DNA of 64,000 nt, taken from NCBI GenBank assembly GCA_033239125.1, contig BSWB01000001.1, positions 24,207,501 to 24,271,500 on the forward strand. The letters are read 5' to 3'. The notes beneath the pieces were generated by a model that was not told where the DNA came from, did not search any database, and saw only the letters and a list, made by a program, of their open reading frames with translations. The translations under genes were made by a program, and so were the position numbers. Positions 22,969 through 35,083 of this stretch are shown piece after piece; the first letter of the stretch is position 1; each line of letters opens with the position of its first letter. The DNA is from Fagopyrum homotropicum (lineage: Eukaryota; Streptophyta; Magnoliopsida; Caryophyllales; Polygonaceae).

Positions 22969-23399
22969 ATAAATCAATTAGCAGTAATAAAAATTAGAAG
23001 AGTTTAAAAAAAAATTCTTAAAAAAACTACTTCACCTAATTCTTTCATTTTATTTTTCAATAATCAAAGACTTCTTAAGTAACTATTATACCTTGCTAAG
23101 AAAACTAAAGTAATGTGTAAGATGCTTATATATTAATATATATTTGATTTTCAAACCAATCACAAAATTTAAACAAAATTGACCAACAAAAGAACAACTA
23201 CTTTACCTAATTTAATATAATGACCTCATTCATAACACGACAAAAAATTATAAAGCGATGAACGTCGTATTCAGAACGATTATCGCAGTATCTATCGACT
23301 CGTTCAAAGTATTATTAAAAGACAAATCACGCCGTAACACGACATCTAAAATTCCTACTGACCATTTTATAAAATAAAGTTGTACTAAAATATATTTAA

Positions 23400-23700
23400 A
23401 AAAAAAAAAAAAAAAAAAAGGGGGTGGTGTATTGTGACGGGCAAAAGCATCTCTAGCCCCTTTGAGAGTAAGAACGCCTCTCAGAAGGAACGGGGGGACG
23501 GGATTTAGGGTTTCAGGGTATTTACCGCTCGCCGCGTCTCACATCCCAACAAGTGACGTATGCCACTTAATTCATTTTTAAAAGAGCTTAACCGTACGAC
23601 TATTAGAATTACCACTTATTAATTGATGACGTCCGCCGATTCCCCTCGCTCGTGCGGAGCCAGCAGGGCCCACCTTTGTTGCTTTTAAAGGAAACAATTT
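23400..23700. other. GC-rich island in AT-rich DNA, possible promoter or transposon fragment
   Basis: Clearly higher GC content than its surroundings. It contains GGGTTTCAGGG, CGCTCGCCGCGTC, a TGACGTATGCC/TGACGTCCGCC pair and a GGGCCCACC (TCP site II-like) motif. I found no open frame. It could be a relocated promoter/5' leader or part of an unrecognised element. Confidence 0.4.
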
Positions 23701-23964
23701 TCAAACTTTCGACTCCTGCCCTAATTACTTTCTTTTTTTTATACAAATATATTAATTGTTAAAAATTAGTATATCATTTACTTATTATGCACAACCAAAC
23801 TATTGGAAGGTATTGAAAATATTTAAATATAGTATTGAAAATATTTGAGTATAATATTATATTTAATTTTTATTATTCTCTTATAATCTTATATAAAAAT
23901 CATATTAACATTAATATATTTTTATCATAATCTATCAGTAATCACAAGGTATAATATTTTGGAC

Positions 23965-24150
23965 AATTTTGATAACTAGGCATTTTTAAAAAACTAGAGT
24001 AATAACTAGGCTTTTTAATGTTTCAATTAAGTAACTATGCTTCAACCTTTTGTATTTATTTTCATACTCTACCTACTATACTCTCAAGGGGTACATTTAA
24101 TAAATACAAAATTAGAAAAAACCTAGTAAACCAAATTGTTCCATGTGTTA
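23965..24150 (+). repeat. dispersed ~190-bp repeat, copy 2
   Basis: Inverted relative to 22064-22255 and diverged by roughly 10-15 percent by eye. Its ends show GATAACTAGGC on one side and GTAAACC on the other, without an obvious long inverted repeat. Confidence 0.75.
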
Positions 24151-25831
24151 TAATAAGTTTGGGAACCAAATACTAGTATACTACGGGGTTTAATTAGTGA
24201 TAAAACAGTGAGATGGTAAGTTAATTGCATTAGGTAGTATACGTAATTTAATTTAGATTTATTTATAGTAATAGGAGCAAGTGGGTATTATTGTTGTCCC
24301 TTTCTTGATTGAGAGTTCCATCTTACAACTTACATACCAAATGGACCCATTCACTAATGCAACTCGCCTTCTTCTTTTCTTTTTTTTTTTTTCCTTTGCC
24401 GATTTGCAACTTGCATAATTAGCGAATGTCATCTATTATTCATTCATTTTATTTTATTTTAAATAAAATGAGGTATAAAGTTTAAGGTGGTAGGGCCTAT
24501 TCGACCTAATTTTTTTTTATTAAACTTTACGTTTTTAGAAAACTACATCGTCTTTGGGAGGAGAGCTTTTTTAGGAGTTTTTTTTATGAGATTTTTGAAA
24601 AATTACAACTAATAGTTTTTTTGGGTAAATTATTAAAAATTTTACAATTTTGTCCCTCTTTTACATATTTAAATATTGTACATTTTTTTTTACCTGTTTT
24701 ACCTTTTGTAAATTTAACATACAAATCTACTTTTGTCAAACATCAATTAGATTATTTGTTAGATTTTCGGAATTCAAAACTCTAAAATTTACCAAAAAAG
24801 TCAAACCTACTCAAAAATCTAGTTTCACCGAACAGACCCTAAGGTGTGAGTTCAAACCCAAGACGTGTAAAATCTCAAATACAAGTATGTATATATAGTA
24901 TATGCATTGATATGGATCTAGATTGGCACTTATCAAAGGTAGTTAGATAAGCACGTTAATCATGATTTCCAGTGTTGAGGAATGATGTAATTATAGTTTA
25001 GGAGGGAGGGACCAATTGATTAAGAATGTATAATTATGATAATTTATTAACTAACATATAGCTTAACTTGTTGTAGATGATCCAAGTAGTACAATGCATG
25101 TGTGCTCGTGGTACTTCGTTTCTTGTGGTCCATTTATACCTTTATCATTTTTTATTATACTTATCTATGTATCAAATGCTACATACAAATTTAAATATAG
25201 TTGTACGTTTTTTTTATAAAGAATTGCGTCAGCACTCAGCAATTAGGGCTTCTCACCAACATCAACATTTTCTATTGTCACCAAATTATATATTTATTAT
25301 TTTTATTTAAGATTTTACAGTTAATATTTACCAACTTTAGCTCTGTCGAACAAATTTAAACTAGCTAGTTTAGGCTATTTGTAGTGTGCCATATATAGTA
25401 TGACTAGCAAGTTTATCTTATCATATTAAGATGAGTTTATGACAAACATCCTAAAATGGGCAATTTTTATGTAATATTTTGTTTTTTTATGAAATGTTGT
25501 CTAGATTGTTGCTCATTCCGATCACAATGCTCAATAATAATATATAAATCATTTTAAATAAAATTATATAATTTTGTATAAAATTTGACATCGAGATGAA
25601 CACGTGTCACTATTTACACGGTTGTTTCCTCTCCAAACTCAATTTATGTAGATCAATCCAATGTTGTTTGGGTGTCTTTGGTATGGGTGGATAGTAGGCA
25701 TGTACAAATTTGGGCTGACCAGTCTAGAAATAAAAAATGAGTATAAGCGGTTATTTTGACCCATTCAGACCTAATCTGACCCGTATTTTGGTGGAACGGG
25801 TATGGGTAAACATTTTGACATGCGGGTCAAC

Positions 25832-25835
<4 letters not shown>
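24151..25835. other. AT-rich intergenic DNA, nothing recognised
   Basis: No supported gene. The stretch 25740-25835 contains GACCC/GGGT-type phrases (GACCCATTCAGACC, CGGGTATGGGT, GCGGGTCAACC) like the ends of the hAT family at 51.4 kb, so a fragment of such an element may end here. Confidence 0.45.

Positions 25836-25896
<61 letters not shown>
25836..25896. repeat. (TA)n microsatellite
   Basis: About 30 TA units without interruption. Confidence 0.97.
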
Positions 25897-25901
<5 letters not shown>

Positions 25902-26940
25902 ACTTAGTTTGTTTCGAGTGTCACCTACTCTAATTTTTCATTTAGTTTGTTTTGAGTATTTTGACGAATTATACTCATTTGTAATACAAGATTGTAGGGA
26001 TAAACTTATTGTAATTGTATTTGTTATTTGTCAGGTATTTGCATTTATTCATTTTTGTGTGCCGATTGTTGTTAAATTCGTTGATAGTGCATTATGCATG
26101 TATAATTGGATTGAAAATTTGTGTTAACTATGACCTAGGCTTAAGGATAAGACAAGATCGGGCAAACAAAAACAAATATCGGACTGTTCATACTCAAATC
26201 TCGGCCGAGATCCCTGGAACGTCCGAGATCAGCGACTGTGTAGGTAAAACTCAACCTTCAGAATCCAATCTAACTCAAAGGGTCATTCTATGATCATCTA
26301 AACAACAAATATCAACTAGTCACCCTAGAATCGCAAGGATTCTAGTCAACAACAATCATATTTGAATCAAACAAGTTATATGATATCAAATAAAGCATAA
26401 ACCAAGAAAACCAATAAAAACTTAACTTAACAATCTTCAATAATCCAAAACCAATCAAAAGCAATAACAAAGGTTCAACCTTTTGTTCAAATAACAAAAA
26501 CTGCAGCTTATAGATAAATCCTAAATTTTTGGGCCAAAAAAGAATGTTGAGCCCGCTGGTATGAGAGTCCACTCCGGCGGTATCAGAGCTTGCTCTAGCG
26601 TGTTCCTAGCTTCTTTTTATGCTCCTTTATGTTCCGCATCAAGACTTAATCCTTATATGTGTCATTTTGCTCCAAAATTCGCCAATTCACCTACAATTGC
26701 AATAAAACCTTGTGTAGATCTCTATTCTAATTAACAATATAGGCGAATATAAGAACAATTTCTGTGAATATATGTCTATGCATGCAAAATAAAGGAAAAA
26801 TCTACATAAATGCATGTCTAAATATATGTCATAATTCATGTCATCAATGGGTATAAATAAAATATAAGGAGCACAAAACACTAAAAACAAACAACAATGC
26901 ACTAAACACTATCCAAATTAACGAAACAAACAGACAACAA
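25897..26940. other. repeat-like intergenic DNA, no gene
   Basis: No coding sequence found. The part 26160-26300 (CTCGGCCGAGATCCCTGG and neighbours) is more GC-rich and may be a retroelement fragment. Confidence 0.45.
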
Positions 26941-27049
26941 TAGCAATGTTCATGCCACTTAGTTTTAGGAAGGATAAATCAGATTATCTTCACTCCAAGT
27001 TTAAAGAAAGAAGACAAACTTGAAAATTTAACACCTGTAAGACAAATTA

Positions 27050-27650
27050 TGCGGCCTTCGAAAGATTGCTAGACACCTCCAATATGGATTGCATCGAGAG
27101 CTTGCAATAATATCTGATTTGATTGATCAAACTTTGCTCATAGTTCTTCATTTTTCTTTCTCATAGTTGCTAATTGTACTTGACTTTCCTCCCTCATATT
27201 TGAAACGGTTGCTTTCATGTTTTCCATTTCCACACAACTTTTGATATTGGTGACAGATTCACACCCTCTTTTCCTTACCAAACCATTCACGCCAAATTTA
27301 TCACTTTCTTTCACACGAGCCCAAAGCCAATAGGTCTCTTAGCTTTTCACTCTTCAAACATCAAACTATTGAACACACCATTTTGTATTTCCAATTTAGA
27401 TTTTGACGAAGAGCCAACAAGTTCTTTTACTTTTGCATTTGCTTTCATCTAGAACCAATTGAAAGAGCAGTTAGAATGTACATGAAAGTATGAACATAAT
27501 AAAGAAAGGAAAAAAGTCTCCTCAATTATATACCAAGAACTCTGATGCAAGTTTATTATCAACAAAATTACCATCAACTCTATTAGGGGTCAATGTGAAA
27601 AACTGTATGTGGTTTGGTTGTCTTTCCATTGTATCCACCTAAAACATAAA
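27050..27650 (-). pseudogene. possible second CACTA gene product, C-terminal part (Tnp1-like)
   Basis: The minus strand reads VDTMERQPNHIQFFTLTP near 27600. Nearer 27060-27330 it reads KFGVNGLVRKRGCESVT and a helical, coiled-coil-like MENMKATVSNMREESQVQLATMRKKNEEL. Ending in a coiled coil is usual for Tnp1/Ptta-type CACTA proteins that bind subterminal repeats. The assignment rests on position and general character, not on a sure domain match. Several stops and frame changes are present. Confidence 0.4.
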
Positions 27651-27989
27651 AGGAACCCCAAGCACCAAAAGACTTCATACAATCAAGAATTTCAAGTATA
27701 GAAGGATAATAGGAAAAGAAAAGAACATGTAGGAGCTACAAATTAGTCCAACTTACAAAGTCAACTCTCTTATTAGCATAACTTTTAGTTCTCGTGGTGT
27801 GTACATATCTTTGCGATGACCTTGCCTCTTTTCCATATAGGGATAGTTTCTACAATTCAAGTTTACAAAGATACAAAGTAAGCAAACAAGAATTGTGAAT
27901 ATCAGAATATTATGCTTGCATAATATGATTGTTACGCTAAGAATGTGTACACGCAATAAGCTTTAAAATTTATAAACTCGATATATTTC

Positions 27990-29745
27990 TCCTAACTCCT
28001 AGCGAACCCGCAGTGTACGGGACGTTTGTAGTAGGGATAGTATTCCGAGGTCGAACACGAAGACTAAGGTGAAATCGAGTCAACAAGTGAGCATAGATAG
28101 TGTGAATCTAGTCTAAAAAAAGATCAAGGAACAAAGAAATGAAAATCTCGGTATTTTTGGTTGGTTTTTGTGGTGATCAAGCAAAGATCACAAATCAAAC
28201 AAGATATCAAAACAAACTAACAACTCAAGATAGCAAGGTAAACAAGTAACACAAGCACAAAATATGTAATCAAAGAGAGGAAAGTGGATTCTAGAGGTCA
28301 AGATTTCCGGTTATGGCATTGGACTCAAGGTTCTAAGGATTCTAAGGACAAAGTTACGGTGTTGGGAAAGGGTGTTTCACTAATGGAAGCAATTACCGGG
28401 TAGGTCTCTCACTTCTCTAATCCCGAATCAAACTCCTATTACCGGGTAGGTCTCAAGGGGCTAAAGTAGGGAATTCTACACAAACCGGACACTACTTAAG
28501 TGGCAAACTTCTCCTTACCGGGTAAGTCTCGGAAAAGTAAGTCTCAAGCAATAATCCTAGCACACTCGATCCAATAGCGGCTTGTGAGGCTCACTACTAC
28601 CTAGAATTCATCATCTTAGGTATCTAAGATCGGAAATCATCGGGTAGATCTCTTCCCTCACTTAGGTTGATAGCATTAGGTGATCCTAAGCTAAATTAGG
28701 CTAAATAAACACTAGGATTTCAACACTCTAACACCCTAACATACAGATTCATCAATTAAAGAGCAACATAGAGGAAAATCGGGTGGATCATGGCCAGATC
28801 GGCCGATTTGACTGAAGAACAGGCCGATTTTTCTTACTGGGTTAGGTTTCGTGCATACAAATCATCCTAAACTAACATATAAGTCCATTCTATCATCACC
28901 CAAGCTATAACCATCAATCCATCACTCCAGAATCACAATAAACTAGCCAACAACATGCATTTCAAGATCTAAAATCATCATACAAGCATACATGGAATCC
29001 ATAGCAAGAAGATGAAGTAAGGAAATGAAAGCAATGAAACTTAGCTAGATTTGAGCTCAAAACAAGTCTTTCAACACACCAAATGTAGCTCCAAGTCGGA
29101 TCTTACAACCTTCAACAAGCTTCTTCACAAAAATCACTCAAATCTCACTATGAAATTGAAATCTACACTAATCTCCCTCAAGAATACCCACAAGGGTGTC
29201 TTGAAGAGAGCTCCCAATTGGAAGAGTCTTCTTGGAAGATGCTAGAGGATGTGGGAGAGGAGGAGAATTCTCAGCAACAGCTTGCAGGCCCACTTATATT
29301 CTCCACCAAGAGCAAGGCCGGACAAGAGATCGTGGGACACATGGCTTAAGCTGTCAAAGGCCAAAAATCGACCCAGTAGGAAAAATCGGCCGATTTTCCT
29401 AGGTGTAGGTCGATTTTCTTCAACAGAGACTTGTTATGATCATCTAGCCATGAGTTGCTCCATTGCTTGCACCAACAAGGGTCCTTGTGTCCTTCATTGC
29501 TCCAATTATGTTCCTTCAAGGTCTCGGATATGTACCACCATGAGGCTTGATCCTCGAATGTATCGATTAATGTCCAAAAGATCCCCGAAATACCTACAAA
29601 ACCGACAAAAGCTCGTGTAGACGTCTTTTCTTGAAATATGCATGAAATGAGCGCAAACGTCTTAAACTAATGTCAAACCGTGCATGAATAACGGGAAAAA
29701 CTATCTAATTGTATGCCTATACTAACGTCATAAATCACGTTATCA
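27990..29745. repeat. unclassified ~1.75-kb repeat, probably inserted in the CACTA element
   Basis: The left edge carries CCCGCAGTGTACGGGACG followed by GTAGTAGGGATAG and AGGTCGAACACG. The right edge, read on the minus strand, begins TTGATAACGTGATTTATGACG. The same style of edge (CAATTGTACGGTAAATG ... GTAGTATA ... AGGTCGTATCCAC) recurs at 55900-55965. I know edges of this style from abundant plant repeats but cannot assign a class. Inside, the phrase ACCGGGTAGGTCTC is repeated several times (28397-28530) and GGCCGATTT occurs four times. No gene is seen. Confidence 0.45.
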
Positions 29746-30042
29746 ATGATCAAGTTTTTTGCTCCATTTCTTAGGACAAGCACACAAAACTACCACTATT
29801 ACACCTAATATTAACAAAGAACAAAAGGTGTAGTCGGCAACTTCTACCTTTTAGAGAATTTGGAGGAGGGCGTGAAGAGATGTCCTCTTTAACTAACTTA
29901 CATGTACCCCTGCTTCTCTTAAACTCAAGGGAACATCAAAACCATTTCATAATTCAAGTATAATTAGAATAAATTGGCATTGATGAACAAAAGACTTCAA
30001 CTAATCCTGACCGCAAATCAACGGTCTCAAACTCAAGCTTTT

Positions 30043-30225
30043 AATTCCTCGATACATGTCATGTACAAGTTTAGCCTCACTAAACCCAATAGTTCCTTGT
30101 TCAGACAAGAACGTGAAAGAACTCGCATTAGTGCATAAAGGATGGAATTGTATTTGTTGTAAGTGGAATTGTATTTGTTGCAAACAACATGAGAGTAAGT
30201 TGTACATGACATGTATCGAGGAATT
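30043..30225. repeat. perfect 26-bp inverted repeat around a 131-bp spacer
   Basis: Bases 30043-30068 are the exact reverse complement of 30200-30225 (core TCGATACATGTCATGTAC). Between them TGGAATTGTATTTGTTG is repeated directly, and a third diverged copy follows at about 30247. The perfection implies a recent origin within an otherwise decayed region. Confidence 0.85.
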
Positions 30226-30480
30226 GTAAATTCCAGTGAGTCAACTGGAATTGTATCTATTGCAGATTGCATGAGAGTAAGTTTTATGTTTATCAATAAT
30301 GATATAAAACAGTGAACAATGCAAATTGATATATATATATATATATATTAATACTATTTTAATACACTGATATCGTTAATTTTAGTGAGTCAATTGAACC
30401 AAAACTCTAACACTTGCAATATTTATGCTCACCAAGTTACTCATAAATATCACTTAAACTATTCGAACCCTAATCTTGAA

Positions 30481-30483
<3 letters not shown>

Positions 30484-30559
<76 letters not shown>
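30484..30559. repeat. (CA)n(TA)n compound microsatellite
   Basis: About 17 CA units run directly into about 21 TA units. Confidence 0.97.
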
Positions 30560-30562
<3 letters not shown>

Positions 30563-30899
30563 TTATATGTGTGTGATTAGGATCAGGTAAGAACAAGTGT
30601 TACGGGTAACAAATGAGAATAGATCTAAACCACACGATTTAAATTATTCAACAGATAATGTCAACTTCCATCCAATTAGAAATCCAACCCGAACAACGTG
30701 ATTTAACAAACTCGTGCAAAAAACATGTTATTTGAATTCAATGTTGCATGACAATTGTATTTTCATACTACAACTTATGCATAGAGACATAGGAGTTGTG
30801 CTTGCATGTAAAACTTGTTCTTAAGTGAATTCAATGTTGCATGATAGTTGTATTCTCCCTTCTAGAATGATAAATTTTCCCTGCAAAATGAAAACACAC

Positions 30900-31840
30900 A
30901 ATTATAAAAAAATGTCAATCCAACTGAAATTGATTATTAGAAAATACAAACCCGGACAACTTTGATAATGTCAACTTGAAGTTGTTTGTTCATACGATAC
31001 CAAATCTCCGCTCCAATGGGACAAAACCTTCTATCTTTTGTCATATATCCACGATATCTAACTAAAACAGAACCACCTCAGCGCATTGGCTAGTTAAACT
31101 CATTAAAGTGGACAACACATCTAATCCCAACTCCAAGGTTGTTAATATCACGAGGTTGAGTTGATTCACTCAATATCATATACTTCCCTTCAGCATATGT
31201 CCAACCAAATAATCAAGTAAAAATCAAGACAATTGGATGAAGATAAACAAAGCAGTGTGTAACTTAGTTCACTTTACCAATAGTCAAGCCCTCTTCTTTT
31301 TCATCAAACTCTAGCTTATCTGGCCAATTAGGAACCACAATTTTTGACTCTAAAGATCAAGTTCTAGACGCGTTAGATTTACTTCATGCATTGCCTTGCT
31401 TCGATGATCGACTATTAACTTCCCTCTTCGATTCATTAAATTCATGACTTTGTGACGAGGCTTGATCATCTTAAGCTGAAAAGGATCTAGATGGTTGAAG
31501 TTGTGATTGAGGTCTAGGAAGTCGTGCTGAATTTGCTTTTTAGTTAGTTGCTTTTTGTCTTACCGGGAAGACTTGATGAATTGGCTTCTGAATTTGATGT
31601 TCTTTCTCGGAGTACAATACTAAGTCTAGAATGACGTGTTGGAACAGTTTCTGAATTTACCGCTCTTTGTCTAGCATGACTATTAAGTGCAAGATGACGT
31701 GTTGGATTAGTTTCTAAACTTCTTTGTTTGACTTGATTATCACAATGACTACCACCAAGAAAACGTATAATATTAACTTTTAAACTTGTTGCTTGATGTA
31801 CGACGGAACCCACATGAAGACATGTTTGATTTTGCACAAT
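30900..31840 (-). pseudogene. degenerate CACTA second-gene (Ptta/En/Spm-like) coding region with 22-aa repeats
   Basis: The minus strand of 31544-31837 encodes about two and a half copies of a 22-residue unit (ETNPTRHLALNSHARQRAVNS, then ETVPTRHSRLSIVLRERTSNS), rich in Ser, Arg and Thr. Downstream on the same strand, 31290-31345 reads IVVPNWPDKLEFDEKEEGLTIG. The stretch 30960-31160 reads GIRCVVHFNEFN followed by DRRFCPIGAEIWYRMNKQLQV, which resembles in style the conserved block of Ptta/En/Spm proteins. It lies downstream of TNP2 on the same strand, the normal CACTA order. Stops split it. Confidence 0.45.
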
Positions 31841-32804
31841 TGTCTAATGGGTTATTGGACTTGTTGCTCTCTCTAATTATATTGCTTGGTCATGTCTAGT
31901 TTTGCTTTTTTGCTTCTATAACTCATTTTCAAAGCACAACATATAGACTAATACGTATAATTATTATCAACCTTACTAATACAAGTACTATAATAATTAA
32001 ACTCAAAGCAAATAAGACATGAAAATGGAATCATTCTAACAAACCATTTCTCTTATGTAAGAAATGGAACCTTGTTCATTAACAACTACAAACAATGATT
32101 TTAGCAGTAAGTCATGCATAAGGACATTTGCCCAACAAATTTTAAAATAGTACTTAAATTACAATATATTATTGAATGAATATAGACGACAACAATGCAT
32201 CAATGCATCATATACCTATAAAGGATATCGACATACAAAAATTGTTAATGACCTCAAATAGATGAACACTTTCGTTAGTCTGTATCCCAATGATGAAATT
32301 TGCAGACAACGTGATAATCGAACATCTAGTCATATATAGAAATCAATGAATGAAACGAACTACAAACAACTTTCAACAACTGAAAGTTTGCATTCAAAAT
32401 CTTTTTTCTTATCATGATTTAGAAAATCATTTGATATCCATATTTTTTTAAATTCGGTCATATTTTATAGGATTTTGCCATCTCATATCGGTTATAAAGT
32501 AAGGATGACACTTAGAGAACTTGTATAAATAGAAATAGAAGTTTTGAAGTACATGTATGTGGGTCGTGGGTCCAGTACGTGGTCGTTGTGTCTTAATGGA
32601 ATGTGGGTCGTTGTGACCTTCTTGTATGCGGGACACAGGTACAAACTAGTAAATATTTAAAATATTGATGTATGGATAGATTGTCAATTGTTTACGTGAA
32701 TGTTAGATAGCTTCTCATACACAATTCTCATGCATGACGTAAATGGAGTCAATTACACATAACTTATCAGGTAAGGCAATGTGAAACCAACATATATGCT
32801 TCTC

Positions 32805-34272
32805 TCAATGCCATAAATATCTATGACAAATAGGATAATATTCTAGTGTATTCTCCGATCGAAGTAGCAACCAACTAACATTATATCCTCTAGTAATCCA
32901 ACCAACTAAAACTGGGAGCGTAGGAAAATCAATAATAATCCACATCAAAACAACTTGCATCTTGAACCACTCTTGAGCATGTGAATTAAAAACACGAACC
33001 CCCTTCTCACAATAAATTGAACTCATGTAATATTGGCTGGAGATATATGTCAATATTGTTGACATGACTTGATTTTTCAGGAATGATCATGGAGAGGATA
33101 AATGAGGATGACTTCATAACTAGCGATGGTGGCGAATTATAAGGAATCAATACTACTGGCCAAGTACTATAAGTCATACTCATGAGACGATAAGGATTGA
33201 AGGCATCTGTAGCAAGACCTAATCTAACATTACACGGTTCAGAAGAAAAATCAAGATATCTTACATCAAAATTTTCCATGCTAGTGCATCTGCAGAATGC
33301 TTTAATTTCCAATCTTTTATACGAGCCTTGTGATGTCATGTCTTTTGGTGTTTTTCTTGACACATAAATCCTTTTCAATCTTGGAATTATAGGAAAATAA
33401 CGCAAAACCTTCGTAGGCTCACCCATCGTGACAACCTCATTATTTCCATCACCCTCTTTTCTAGTCGAATTCTTCCATCTTGAGGTCCACAGGTTGGACA
33501 ACTCTCTTTTTCCAAGAGATTACCCCAATGCAAAACACAATCATTTGTACATGCGTTGATTTTTTTCATATCTAAGACCCAAATTATTTATCATTTTCTT
33601 TCCTTCATAATAAGACGATGAAAATTTCGTGATTTGAGGAAAGACATCACCAAGAAGTTTGAGCAACATATTGAACGACTCGGCACTCCAATGAGACATA
33701 ATTTTGAGGTGAAACAAGTGCAATATAGATGACAATTTTGAAAAGGATTCACAACCTTTATTGTGTTTCTCATCAACAATTTCTAATATCTTTTGATACT
33801 TCTCATTTTCTTCATCTGTCATTTCATTCGGATCTTGTCCTTCATCATCTGATTGCTCATCTGGAAGTTCTTGCACTTTGGCATCCGATTCCATAAACAC
33901 ATTTTGAGCATGAGAAATACTTGGACCGGAAACGTACTTAATAACCCCCCAAAATCATCTTGATCCATCATTGATTCTCGCTGAGTTTTAAGAGATCCTT
34001 GATTAGTACTTCGTATGTCATGCCCCAACATACGTGGAATCATAATTTTCTTTTCGATGATGAATCCAATTCTTGTAAAATTTGTCAAAACCTTTGAACA
34101 AGAAATGTTCTTCCACCTCATTTATGGGTAGCCACTTATCCACCATACATCTTTTGCATGGACAACGCGTTCTACATTCGACGAGATTTTCCTTTGCTAA
34201 CTCCAAAAACTTTTTAACACCATTAAGATACATTGGATGACTATTTGATAAATTAATCCAACTTGTATCCAT
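32805..34272 (-). pseudogene. tnp2: CACTA TNP2-type transposase pseudogene
   Basis: Starting from an ATG at 34272 the minus strand encodes the transposase-associated N-terminal domain (MDTSWINLSNSHPMYLNGVK ... CPCKRCMVDKWLPINEVEEHLF-like). Then comes an acidic linker (33841-33900), the conserved block SKLSSILHLFHLKIMSHWSAESF ... SSYYEGKKMINNLGL, the CNDCVLHWG/CPTCG zinc-type block, LRYFPIIPRLKRIYVSRKT, and VRLGLATDAFNPYRLMSM followed by STWPVVLIPYNSPP. At 32805-33065 it carries on with MQVVLMWIIIDFPTLPVLVGW. All blocks are in the order of TNP2 proteins, which bind CACTA ends and excise the element. At least four frame changes separate them, so it is not functional. Confidence 0.88.
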
Positions 34273-34789
34273 ACTTGTAAATAATATTCACCTTTGAGAA
34301 TTTAGATGGTGCCATTTGCAACATTATAAAGACAAATTTAATACAATAATTGGTAATAAAAAAGGAGAATTAAGATTCTTAAGGTACATCATTAATGTAA
34401 TACCGAGAAAATTAGATAGAATAAAAAGATAACAACATTGTAAAGACAAACTTCACTAATAATTTTCTATATTTCTTTGTGCAACACTTAATCTAATTTT
34501 TAATTCACAGATGGCTACACCGTTAGAGAAGGAAATACCTATATAGGTTAATCCATACTATGTGCATCATCAAAGTAAATAGAAAATAGCTAAAGTAAAC
34601 ATAATTTGAAAATCCAACTGACTTGACAGGGAATGTGCTATCTGAGCGAGTTGATTTGGATTGACAGAAGACGGAAAATTGCGAGTCGCAAAGACAATAC
34701 TAGATTTGGTAGAGCGTAATCTAATATTCAGCTTCGAGAATTTAGATTTTAACACTTTCCGTATTGTTAAAATAAAATAAAAAAGCGAC

Positions 34790-35083
34790 ACTCCAAAGGT
34801 GTCCCTATTTGTGCCATTTGCGACCCAGTAAGGTGTCTATTTGTGTGATTTGCGACGACACTTCAAGGTGTCTCTCTTGTACCATTTGTGACACCTATAT
34901 GTGTCCGAATTTGCGACTCATTAGTGTGCATCTGTTAGTGTCATTTAGTACACCTATATGTTCCAGAAAATAAAGGCGCCTTAAGGTGTCGCAATTTAGC
35001 GAGGGTTTTACGGATGCAAACATTTTACGACACATTAACGTGGTGTCGAAAGGAAAGCATCGCGTATAATCCGCATTTCTAGT
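34790..35083 (-). repeat. CACTA terminal and subterminal repeat zone
   Basis: More than ten occurrences of GTGTC/GACAC-type words, several within a longer GCGACAC(C)TT...AAGGTGTCGC context and in both orientations, crowd the last 300 bp before the GCATTTCTAGTG end. In CACTA elements this zone holds the binding sites of the element's DNA-binding protein. Confidence 0.75.

Larger units (their letters stand above)
26941..35083 (-). mobile_element. CACTA (En/Spm) DNA transposon, degenerate, minus strand
   Basis: The right terminus in window coordinates reads GCATTTCTAGTG at about 35072-35083, the reverse complement of a CACTAGAAATGC end. Inside it is a subterminal zone packed with short GTGTCG/CGACACC repeats (34790-35083). 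TNP2-type transposase fragments follow at 32805-34272, and further degenerate coding at about 30900-31840 and 27050-27650 is compatible with the second CACTA gene. The left terminus was not found, so the left limit is approximate. About 1.7 kb of unrelated repeat (27990-29745) appears to be inserted. Frameshifts and stops throughout make it non-autonomous today. Confidence 0.75.
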
